From: CAZHHM01 sp964532225
Lineage (GTDB): Bacteria > Margulisbacteria > WOR-1 > JAKLHX01
DNA length: 12,031 nt
Direction: 5' to 3'
Assembly: GCA_964532225.1 (NCBI GenBank)
Contig: CAZHHM010000032.1
Location: 1 to 12,031 of the forward strand
Part shown: one piece after another, positions 1-5,729 of the stretch
Layout: every line of letters begins with the position of its first letter
How positions within the stretch are numbered: the first letter of the stretch is position 1
The notes under the pieces: generated by a model
The model's input: the letters and a program-made list of their open reading frames with translations, nothing else
What the model was told of the DNA's origin: nothing
The model's database searches: none
Program-made: the position numbers and the translations under genes

Positions 1-4
1 TCTT

Positions 5-32
5 TTGCCATTTGAGACTTTAATTTTAGCAT
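5..32 (+). promoter_or_regulatory. Possible sigma-70-type promoter for tadA
   Basis: TTGCCA at 5-10 matches the -35 consensus at five of six positions. TAGCAT at 27-32 matches the -10 consensus at four of six, with a 16-bp spacer. A start about 7 bp downstream would leave a leader of under 20 bases before the tadA ATG at 57. The site is weak and lies at the window edge, so it may be chance. Confidence 0.3.
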
Positions 33-56
33 ACCCCGTCGTAAAATGGGACAAGT

Positions 57-503
57 ATGGAACATGAAAAGTTCATGAAAATGGCCATTCTTGAGGCAAA
101 AAAAGCCCTGCTCACGGATGATGTGCCCATAGGCTGTGTGGCTGTGGCCGGAGGAAATGTGATAGCTAAAGCCCGCAACGAAAAAGAAAAGCGTGGTGAT
201 GCCACCGGTCATGCAGAACTCCTGTGCCTCCAAAAGACAGCAAAAAAGCTCGGGACATGGAGACTAAGCGGAGTGACCCTGTATTCTACACTTGAGCCCT
301 GCCCTATGTGTGCCGGCGCCATGGTCCTTGCCCGTGTCAACTGTCTTGTGTACGGAGCAGATGAACCGAAGTTCGGGGCCGTAAAAAGCAAGTTCAAGCT
401 GTTGAAAGGCAACAGGCTAAACCACAAGGTCCCTGTCGTCAGCGGTATATTGAAGGATGAAAGCTCTTCATTGCTGAAGACGTTCTTCAAGAAGAAGAGA
501 TAG
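57..503 (+). CDS. tadA: tRNA-specific adenosine deaminase TadA
   Basis: Predicted to deaminate adenosine 34 of the tRNA-Arg(ACG) anticodon to inosine in the cytoplasm, allowing one tRNA to read CGU, CGC and CGA. The 148-residue product has the full cytidine/deoxycytidylate deaminase zinc site: HAE at residues 52-54 (His zinc ligand, Glu proton shuttle) and PCPMC at 81-85 (Cys82 and Cys85 as zinc ligands). The N-terminal VPIGCVAV strand and the ARNEKE segment before HAE are typical of TadA. Length is normal for a bacterial TadA, and the C-terminus is Lys-rich. The ATG at 57 gives the usual short helix before the first strand; its ribosome binding site is weak (GGGAC at 48-52). The stop codon falls at the edge of a 14-bp tandem repeat. 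No intrinsic terminator is visible behind it. A related guanine deaminase is less likely because of the length and the PCPMCAGA context. Confidence 0.95.
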   Translation: MEHEKFMKMAILEAKKALLTDDVPIGCVAVAGGNVIAKARNEKEKRGDATGHAELLCLQKTAKKLGTWRLSGVTLYSTLEPCPMCAGAMVLARVNCLVYGADEPKFGAVKSKFKLLKGNRLNHKVPVVSGILKDESSSLLKTFFKKKR

Positions 504-622
504 TCTCCCCGGTACGGTCTCCCCGGTACGATCTCCCCAATACGGTCTCCCCATTACGGTCTCCCCAATACGGTCTTCCCAATACGGTCTCTTCAATACG
601 GTCTCTCCATTACGGTCTCCCC
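502..622. repeat. 14-bp tandem repeat, about 8.6 copies
   Basis: Eight full 14-bp units start at 502, 516, 530, 544, 558, 572, 586 and 600, followed by a nine-base partial unit at 614-622. The consensus is GGTCTCCCCAATAC. Most variation is at the two bases before TAC (GG, AA or AT) and in the run of C. The first unit begins inside the tadA stop codon TAG. The unit length is not a multiple of three, and no open frame or start site runs through it, so it is non-coding. It has no palindromic half-sites and no unique spacers. Confidence 0.93.
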
Positions 623-629
623 TGCCTCT

Positions 630-708
630 AGGGCCCTCGCTTCAGCCGCTAAAGCGGCCTCGCGATGACAGCCTCAGATGACTTCGGGAGTCACTCCCAG
701 ATGGTCAT
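630..708. repeat. Inverted-repeat patch, possible degraded dispersed element
   Basis: Several short palindromes are packed into about 80 bp. AGGGCCCT lies at 630-637. GCCGC/GCGGC (645-649 with 654-658) encloses a TAAA loop. GGGAG/CTCCC (686-690 with 694-698) is nested inside ATGAC/GTCAT (678-682 with 704-708). Read on the minus strand, the segment contains GTCATCGCGAGG, a GC hairpin and then GAAGCGAGGG. This resembles the GTCATTGCGAGG ... GAAGCAATC dispersed repeat I recall from several bacterial phyla. No run of T follows any stem, so it is not an obvious terminator. There is no open reading frame. Membership of that family is from memory and unverified. Confidence 0.4.
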
Positions 709-735
709 TTCCGATCGGTCACCCCAAAATCCCAC

Positions 736-781
736 ACAAGTTCTATCTCACGTTTTTCGAAGAATAAGTAGAACGCGATAA
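736..781 (+). promoter_or_regulatory. Promoter-like element upstream of gene A, shared with gene C
   Basis: This stretch aligns without gaps to 3756-3801 upstream of gene C. ACAAGTTCT (736-744) matches 8 of 9 bases, the next 13 bases are almost unrelated, and from CGA at 758 to ATAA at 778-781 there are 16 matches in 24, including TAGAA (769-773). The left edge lies 66 bp before the start codon, against 64 bp at gene C. Two conserved blocks around a variable spacer look like a promoter or a promoter plus operator. Neither block is a good sigma-70 hexamer here. Confidence 0.4.
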
Positions 782-801
782 TGGTCAAGGAGGAGTAAAT
801 C

Positions 802-1761
802 ATGTCTAATCCATTTCAGGTAAGGTCCGGGGTCGCGAACACCACTGTACAACTGACCGGGACCGGCACGTCTGCCGGAACTGCCGATCTGTCTGGTGGC
901 GGATTTCTAAATGTCATTTCACAAGTTGCAGGTCAACCTCCTGCCAACACGGGAGCCGGGAATGTCCCTGGTACACGCGGAGGTCAAAGGGCCGGCGGTG
1001 AAAGAAGGACCGGTGAAGAGACCCAGGGCACAAAAGGCGCTGGCCCTTCTCAGTTCACAGCATGGAGCAAAGACAACTGGCTGGATAAATATGTAAGAAC
1101 AGGTCTGCTTTCTCAGATGCGAGCTTACGGGATGGACACAAAAGCTGTAGAATCTGCCCTTAACCTCATGGAGGCCAACTATCAGCCTCAATTTGACGCG
1201 AACGGAAAAGAGGTCCCCAGCACCATAGGCATGTTCCAGAAGCAGACACCTAATCGCCGCGGCGTTGTCGAAATGCCAAATTCAATATTGGCGGAGATCT
1301 CGTCTTATCTGCTGCAGCTCAGCTCTATGGTCTCTTCAAAGAGAATGTCCCAGCAGATGATACAGAGCGGGGTCGTCCCTAACCTAACAGTTTTAGCGGA
1401 CAAGGTCACAAAAATGAACAGCATCCTTCTGAATGTGTCGAAAATGGAGACATACAGATCAACTCTGGGGAGCGCGCAGAACGATACCATAACAAGTTCA
1501 TGGGAAAGCATATATTCTTCAATCCCTATTATTAATGGCTCCCGCATCGAACCGAATCCGCTCAAAGAGTTCTTTGAAAGCCCTGATTTCAGAGACTTAC
1601 TTGCAGATCCTTCAAGACAAGCGGATGTAGCATCCCTGATGTCGATACTTGACGATATAGGCACATTGGCTGACTGCAATCCCGTAGACAGGCAATCACT
1701 TTCAGCAAAACTTGATGACCTCAAGAATTTACTGACCAATACTTTTGGTCTCACAATATAG
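802..1761 (+). CDS. Gene A: unrecognised 319-residue protein, Gly/Thr-rich N-terminus and helical body
   Basis: I do not recognise this family. Residues 1-80 are low in hydrophobics and rich in Gly, Thr, Ser and Ala, and look disordered. There is no signal peptide, no N-terminal transmembrane segment and no lipobox. From about residue 86 the sequence looks mostly helical: WSKDNWLDKYVRTGLLSQM, then 160-215 with regularly spaced Leu/Ile/Met, and 253-319 with another amphipathic stretch. There is a single Cys (292). The ATG is well supported: AAGGAGGAG at 787-795 lies 6 bp before it (the AGGAGG core 8 bp). The stop codon overlaps the ribosome binding site of gene B, so A and B are probably co-transcribed. 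A structural, adaptor or secreted role is possible from context with the B/C paralogues, but nothing in the sequence shows an activity. Confidence 0.85.
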   Translation: MSNPFQVRSGVANTTVQLTGTGTSAGTADLSGGGFLNVISQVAGQPPANTGAGNVPGTRGGQRAGGERRTGEETQGTKGAGPSQFTAWSKDNWLDKYVRTGLLSQMRAYGMDTKAVESALNLMEANYQPQFDANGKEVPSTIGMFQKQTPNRRGVVEMPNSILAEISSYLLQLSSMVSSKRMSQQMIQSGVVPNLTVLADKVTKMNSILLNVSKMETYRSTLGSAQNDTITSSWESIYSSIPIINGSRIEPNPLKEFFESPDFRDLLADPSRQADVASLMSILDDIGTLADCNPVDRQSLSAKLDDLKNLLTNTFGLTI

Positions 1762-1770
1762 GAGGACAAT

Positions 1771-3687
1771 ATGACGATAATCACACAGAAGATGAAGGAC
1801 GACTCAAAAGGAAAGACCATTGATCAGTTCAAGGCATCCGACTTCAGCAATTGGGCAAGCATAAACGTGGACGGGAAAGAACTTAAGTATGATACTGCAA
1901 CGAAGCAGTTATACATAGGTGACGGAATCTCAGAGGTGATCCTGTCAAAAGTGGTCAATGCGGTAAAAGGAGTTGACGGGAACTTTAACGAGTTCCTGGG
2001 AATAATCATGGATAACGACACGACCGACATCACTCTCAAGGCTGACCAGTACAGGGCGGGAAGACTTAACATCATCAGCGACAACGACACTACCGCCAGC
2101 AAGAACGTGAAGATCGAGATCTCTGGCGGCGGCAACGGGGTCACGATACTTAACGACAACGATGTGATCGCGGCAGGTAAAGTTACGCAAGCGAACAGCA
2201 ATATCGGCATGAACACGGAAATACTTAACAACTCGGTCAAGTGCAATATCGTTATGTCCGGCAGTCAGGATGTAGGGACAGCTGCCTCACGCATAACAGT
2301 TGCGGAATCCGGCATATCCGGGCTTAACATCTTCAACAAATGTACGATCGACAACGGCTCTGAGGGCAATCTTAGCGGTGAAGACACCTTTGAACAGAAC
2401 ACTTATACCGATATTGAAGGAACACTGGGCAACAGCAAACCCCCGCTTAAAGGTATGGTGACCGATCCGGACAACGTTTTTGAAGCCAACAATGTGGATC
2501 CCGGGTTCAAGCTGAAACAGATGAATGACAACAATCAGGTAAACCTGAACGCTACCTTTAAGATCCGCAATAAGGCGAACGGGGTGGCCGCTTCTGACCT
2601 GGAACAGAAGATCGTGGTCAATTCGACAGGAGGTTCGGCCAACACCTCGATATCAACCGACAGCGGCAACTACAGGGATAATGCCAATGTCACAGATACG
2701 ACCAATGCCACGGTAAACCATCAGGGCGCGGTAAAGAACCTCGGGGGACTTGCAAATGCGTCCGTGAACAAAACGACCGCCTCTGGAGGGTCCGGAGACT
2801 GGGACGGGACCTACACCATGAGAGAGGCCCTGGACGCTCTTAACTGGTATATGGAAGATTACAACAGGATAAATGCCAATAAGTTCCATGTTCTCAAAGT
2901 GGGCGGTTATCTGTCAGACCATCCCGAATCAAAGATCGCCAGCGTGGTCGAGATGGGGTCCACTGGCGGCCATGCATACTTCAAGGTCGTTCTCGAGAAC
3001 GGCAAAGAGTATATCCCTCAAGTACCTGCCGGAGGCGGTTTCGCTGTAGTATACGCGAACATGACGCTGATACTCGGCCCGGCAAGAGGCGTCATTAATA
3101 CCGCTATTAACTTTGCCGACAACCCCGATGAGGAAAGCTACACAAGCCTTGACCTCGAAGCGGCCCAGCAGCAATACCAGCAATCTGCCGGAGGGTCTTC
3201 CGCCGGCGCACCTCCTCCCAGGGAAGACAGCGCGGCGAATAACGGGGTACTGCCTTTCCAAAGAGATTCTGTTGCGAGGCCGGAAGGCCAGTCACGACCA
3301 GACAGTAATGACGGCGCGAATGCGGCTTCAGCCAATGCCCAGAATTCATACTCATCTTTCTTCAGCGGGTTCGCGACTGTAGTGAATGGTTCGGATGTCC
3401 AAGCAGCTGATGCCGCCTCAGGCGTCGAAGATGTTTCTGCAGCCGGTAATGTTGCAGCAGCCGGTACAGTAGCGGCAGTTGCCCAGACTGCTGCCGTCAT
3501 GCCAGTAAGTACGGCAGCTTCTGTATCCAGAGTCTCAGCAGCGCGCCCTGGCGCAGACGCAGCAGCCGGTCAAGCAGCAAACACGACTGCCACGTCAGTC
3601 CCTGACGGATCAGCGTTTACCCAAGCCGCTTTGATCCGAGACCTTTTGTGGAGGCTTATTCAGAGATTCTGGAATTTCGGTTCATAG
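1771..3687 (+). CDS. Gene B: large Asn/Asp-rich repetitive protein, probable beta-solenoid, paralogue of gene C
   Basis: 638 residues with no recognised family and no signal peptide. Layout: an N-terminal domain (about 1-70); a repetitive beta-rich region (about 75-335) in which a short turn motif recurs (IIMDND at 78-83, IISDND at 101-106, ILNDND at 126-131, EILNNS at 150-155, NIFNKC at 186-191); a compact domain (about 345-445) with a helix and then beta strands; a Gln/Ser/Ala/Pro linker (about 460-610, very Ala-rich after 540); and a C-terminal tail RDLLWRLIQRFW at 623-634. Blocks aligning with gene C include SGSQDV (163-168), SGN near 298-300 and LGGLANASVN (324-333). The ATG at 1771 has GGAGG at 1761-1765 overlapping the stop of gene A. 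A strong terminator follows. A surface or exported filament-like role is inference. Confidence 0.88.
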   Translation: MTIITQKMKDDSKGKTIDQFKASDFSNWASINVDGKELKYDTATKQLYIGDGISEVILSKVVNAVKGVDGNFNEFLGIIMDNDTTDITLKADQYRAGRLNIISDNDTTASKNVKIEISGGGNGVTILNDNDVIAAGKVTQANSNIGMNTEILNNSVKCNIVMSGSQDVGTAASRITVAESGISGLNIFNKCTIDNGSEGNLSGEDTFEQNTYTDIEGTLGNSKPPLKGMVTDPDNVFEANNVDPGFKLKQMNDNNQVNLNATFKIRNKANGVAASDLEQKIVVNSTGGSANTSISTDSGNYRDNANVTDTTNATVNHQGAVKNLGGLANASVNKTTASGGSGDWDGTYTMREALDALNWYMEDYNRINANKFHVLKVGGYLSDHPESKIASVVEMGSTGGHAYFKVVLENGKEYIPQVPAGGGFAVVYANMTLILGPARGVINTAINFADNPDEESYTSLDLEAAQQQYQQSAGGSSAGAPPPREDSAANNGVLPFQRDSVARPEGQSRPDSNDGANAASANAQNSYSSFFSGFATVVNGSDVQAADAASGVEDVSAAGNVAAAGTVAAVAQTAAVMPVSTAASVSRVSAARPGADAAAGQAANTTATSVPDGSAFTQAALIRDLLWRLIQRFWNFGS

Positions 3688-3707
3688 TCAGTTAACTGCC
3701 GGAAACT

Positions 3708-3740
3708 AAAGGCCCCATATTGTGGGGCCTTTTTATTTTA
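3708..3740 (+). terminator. Rho-independent terminator after gene B
   Basis: AAAGGCCCCA (3708-3717) and TGGGGCCTTT (3723-3732) form a perfect 10-bp stem around a 5-base loop. The run TTTTTATTTTA follows the GGGGCC arm directly. This is a textbook intrinsic terminator 20 bp after the gene B stop. It separates the A-B transcript from gene C, so C should need its own promoter. Confidence 0.93.
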
Positions 3741-3755
3741 CCCGCCTTTTAATAT

Positions 3756-3801
3756 ACAAGTTTTCGGCTTGGCAGCCCGATAGATACATAGAAGGGCATA
3801 A
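3756..3801 (+). promoter_or_regulatory. Promoter-like element upstream of gene C, shared with gene A
   Basis: Gapless match to 736-781: ACAAGTTTT at 3756-3764, a 13-base variable spacer, then CGA at 3778-3780, ATA at 3784-3786, TAGAA at 3789-3793 and ATAA at 3798-3801. It sits directly behind the gene B terminator, where a promoter for C is expected. The pair ACAAGTTT and CCCGATAG, 12 bp apart, loosely resembles the sigma-28/sigma-D pattern (TAAAGTTT, about 11 bp, GCCGATAA). At gene A the matching -10 position reads TTCGAAGA, which fits less well, so the sigma factor is undecided. Confidence 0.42.
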
Positions 3802-3807
3802 ATACCC

Positions 3808-3813
3808 GGGGGG
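3808..3813 (+). promoter_or_regulatory. Unusual all-G ribosome binding site of gene C
   Basis: A run of six G lies 6 bp before the ATG at 3820. It can pair with the anti-Shine-Dalgarno sequence only with G-U wobbles, unlike the AGGAGG-type sites before A, B, tsf and rpsB. It lies within CCCGGGGGG, so partial self-pairing is possible. It supports 3820 as the start, because no other start codon has a purine run at a suitable distance. Confidence 0.55.
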
Positions 3814-3819
3814 CAACAA

Positions 3820-5670
3820 ATGAGCGAAATATTCGACCAAAGCAAGTTAAAAGGCGCCAACGACCTGTTCTCGTCCGCGTATACTCAGGGGACAAAATGG
3901 AAACAGGCCACAGTAGACATCAACGGGGATAACCTGGTAGATGATAAAGATAAATCCGTGCTTATCAACTCTGAGGACGGGGTACTGTATTTTGGGGACA
4001 AGGCATCCGGGACCTATTCGATAAAGGACATCAAAGAAAAGTGGCTTGATATGCTGCCTGAGCTCCAGGGGAAATCTTTCGAGCAAATGATCAAGCATGT
4101 TGTGCTGGATAAAGACGCATGGACGGCAAATGAAGAGCTCACTGTTGATTTCGCGCACGCCGACAATGTGAACGCCGGGACCAACATAGTTGTCGATAAT
4201 GATCACCTGAACACTGCTCAAGCCTTGAGAACAAAGACCAACCTGAACTTTCAGAACAGGATCGGAACAGGAATAACCTTAGACAGTGATTACTCCGGCA
4301 AGGCCCAAGGGGCCAGCGGCGTAGAAACGAACCTGGCCTTTAACAAGGACTCCTCTATTAGCATAACCGGATCCCAGGATGTCGTAACAAAGACGCTCTC
4401 ATCAGAGACATCCGGTCTTGATATCCAGAACCAGGTCGTAGTATCACAGGCAAACGGATTGCATTTTGAAGGAGCACTCGCTCAAAACATAGAAGCTGAG
4501 ATAGGCGGGACCACAACGATCGTTACTAACAAGGACCCAAAGACACCGGAAGTAGTTGACCCGACCAACTCGTTCATGCTTAAAAGCACCGGTTCCGGCA
4601 CTTTTAACGATAACGGGTTCGGGATAAAACAGGATATCAGGTCGACCATCGGCAACGACGTGCCGTTCACCAAATTCCACGCGAGGAACATCACTCAGGG
4701 AGTACAGGAAGGCACTTATGGCGGCGACAACAGCAAGGTCATACAGAACATCAAGCTCGATCTTAAAGGCGCAAAGAACAACGGAGGCATAGGAATAACG
4801 GAGGAAAGCGGCAACTGGGTCGATAACATCAACAAAACAAGCAACACCAATGCGGTCATAGACCATGAAGGGAACCTAAGGACCGATGATCTCGGAGGAC
4901 TGGCGGCGGCCGCAATAAACGAAACCCCCGCGGCAGTAACCAACAAACCGCCGCAAACGAACGAGAACACGGTCTCGTGGAAGGACATCCTTAAAGAGCC
5001 CGGATTGATGAATATGAATGTTCAAGCATGGGACCAGACTTTCTACGCAGTGACCAGTGAGGATGACTATAAATATCTGGTATCCATAACAAAAGGGCAG
5101 ACCATTAACGGAAAGGTCGTTGCGGGGGTAGAGACCTACGACCACCTTGGCTACAAGATCACATACACCGACAATTCTACGGAAGATGTCATGTTCGACA
5201 GGGCAAGAACTGGAGGGACTACTGCCGTCGCCTTCTATGACCCTGACACGATGATGCTAAGGGTCGCTTCAGTTGAGAAGACCATGATCTATCGCGGCGT
5301 CTATTTCGACGGCACCATACCCCAGTCAACAAGCACCGGCGCAGGAAGCTCACAGGAAGGGACATCGGGCAGTGAAGCTCCGGACAGTACCGGAGGCTCA
5401 GAAAATGAACAACCACCGGCTACAGAGGAGCCGCCCGCGGTCGAAGGGTCTTCTCAGGGGACCTCGACCGGAGGATATGCCTCTCAAGCATTTGGCTTCT
5501 CTGGCATCACTTCCGGCTCTACACCAGCTCCTGAGCCAACAACAACATCAGGCCCTGTCCAGGTCAGTATCCCAATATCACCTGCCGCAGCTAATACTGT
5601 TCAGGAAGATCCTTTTGCAAGGCTTAGGGATTTCTTGAGCAGGTTCAACATCACCTGGCTGAGACCATAG
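3820..5670 (+). CDS. Gene C: large Asn/Asp-rich repetitive protein with an EF-hand-like loop, paralogue of gene B
   Basis: 616 residues, no recognised family, no signal peptide. An EF-hand/dockerin-like calcium loop is visible near the N-terminus, DINGDNLVDDKD at 33-44, with acidic or Asn ligands at 33, 35, 37, 41 and 44. The beta-rich repetitive region (about 105-370) carries the same turn motif as gene B (NIVVDND 122-128, NLNFQNR 141-147, GITLDSD 151-157, NLAFNKD 171-177, GLDIQNQ 199-205). Shared blocks with B are TGSQDV (183-188), ESGNW (329-333) and LGGLAAAAIN (358-367). A compact domain (about 385-500) is followed by a Ser/Thr/Pro/Glu linker (about 500-595) and a tail, LRDFLSRFNITWLRP (602-616), comparable to the end of B. 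It sits between its own putative promoter and a hairpin shared with the convergent polA. The paralogy is seen directly; function is unknown. Confidence 0.88.
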   Translation: MSEIFDQSKLKGANDLFSSAYTQGTKWKQATVDINGDNLVDDKDKSVLINSEDGVLYFGDKASGTYSIKDIKEKWLDMLPELQGKSFEQMIKHVVLDKDAWTANEELTVDFAHADNVNAGTNIVVDNDHLNTAQALRTKTNLNFQNRIGTGITLDSDYSGKAQGASGVETNLAFNKDSSISITGSQDVVTKTLSSETSGLDIQNQVVVSQANGLHFEGALAQNIEAEIGGTTTIVTNKDPKTPEVVDPTNSFMLKSTGSGTFNDNGFGIKQDIRSTIGNDVPFTKFHARNITQGVQEGTYGGDNSKVIQNIKLDLKGAKNNGGIGITEESGNWVDNINKTSNTNAVIDHEGNLRTDDLGGLAAAAINETPAAVTNKPPQTNENTVSWKDILKEPGLMNMNVQAWDQTFYAVTSEDDYKYLVSITKGQTINGKVVAGVETYDHLGYKITYTDNSTEDVMFDRARTGGTTAVAFYDPDTMMLRVASVEKTMIYRGVYFDGTIPQSTSTGAGSSQEGTSGSEAPDSTGGSENEQPPATEEPPAVEGSSQGTSTGGYASQAFGFSGITSGSTPAPEPTTTSGPVQVSIPISPAAANTVQEDPFARLRDFLSRFNITWLRP

Positions 5671-5694
5671 ATAAAAAGAAGTTGGTCCTACAGA

Positions 5695-5723
5695 GGGCTC
5701 CCCGAGTTATTGAGGGGAGCTTT
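5695..5723 (+). terminator. Probable terminator between gene C and polA
   Basis: GCTCCCC (5697-5703) pairs with GGGGAGC (5714-5720), extendable by two G-U pairs, around a 10-base loop. Only TTT follows on the plus strand, so the tail is short. On the minus strand the same stem is followed by CCTCTG with no T run. It lies in the 59-bp gap between two convergent genes and probably ends the gene C transcript. Any effect on the polA transcript is less certain. Confidence 0.6.
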
Positions 5724-5729
5724 CGAACA

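Noticed and set aside
502..622. Tandem units considered as a CRISPR array
   Set aside because: Units of 14 bp follow each other with no spacers and no palindromic repeat ends.
645..658. GCCGC/GCGGC hairpin as a tadA terminator
   Set aside because: The stem is only 5 bp and is not followed by a T run; it fits better as part of the inverted-repeat patch.
777..782. GATAAT as a sigma-70 -10 box for gene A
   Set aside because: The implied transcription start would fall in or just before the Shine-Dalgarno site at 787-795, and no -35 is found at the right distance.
1305..1820. 171-codon open frame on the minus strand opposite gene A
   Set aside because: It lies wholly opposite A and the start of B, has no ribosome binding site, and reads as an atypical Ser/Leu-rich translation; the plus-strand genes have strong signals.
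3741..3819. Leader of gene C as a riboswitch (for example a c-di-GMP type)
   Set aside because: Only small hairpins such as GGCT/AGCC (3766-3769 with 3774-3777) are present, the leader is short, and no known conserved aptamer core is visible.
802..5670. A-B-C region as a prophage or integrated element
   Set aside because: No integrase, transposase, tRNA gene, flanking direct repeats or phage structural motif is visible. The B/C repeats could suggest tail fibres, but no phage neighbour supports this within the window.
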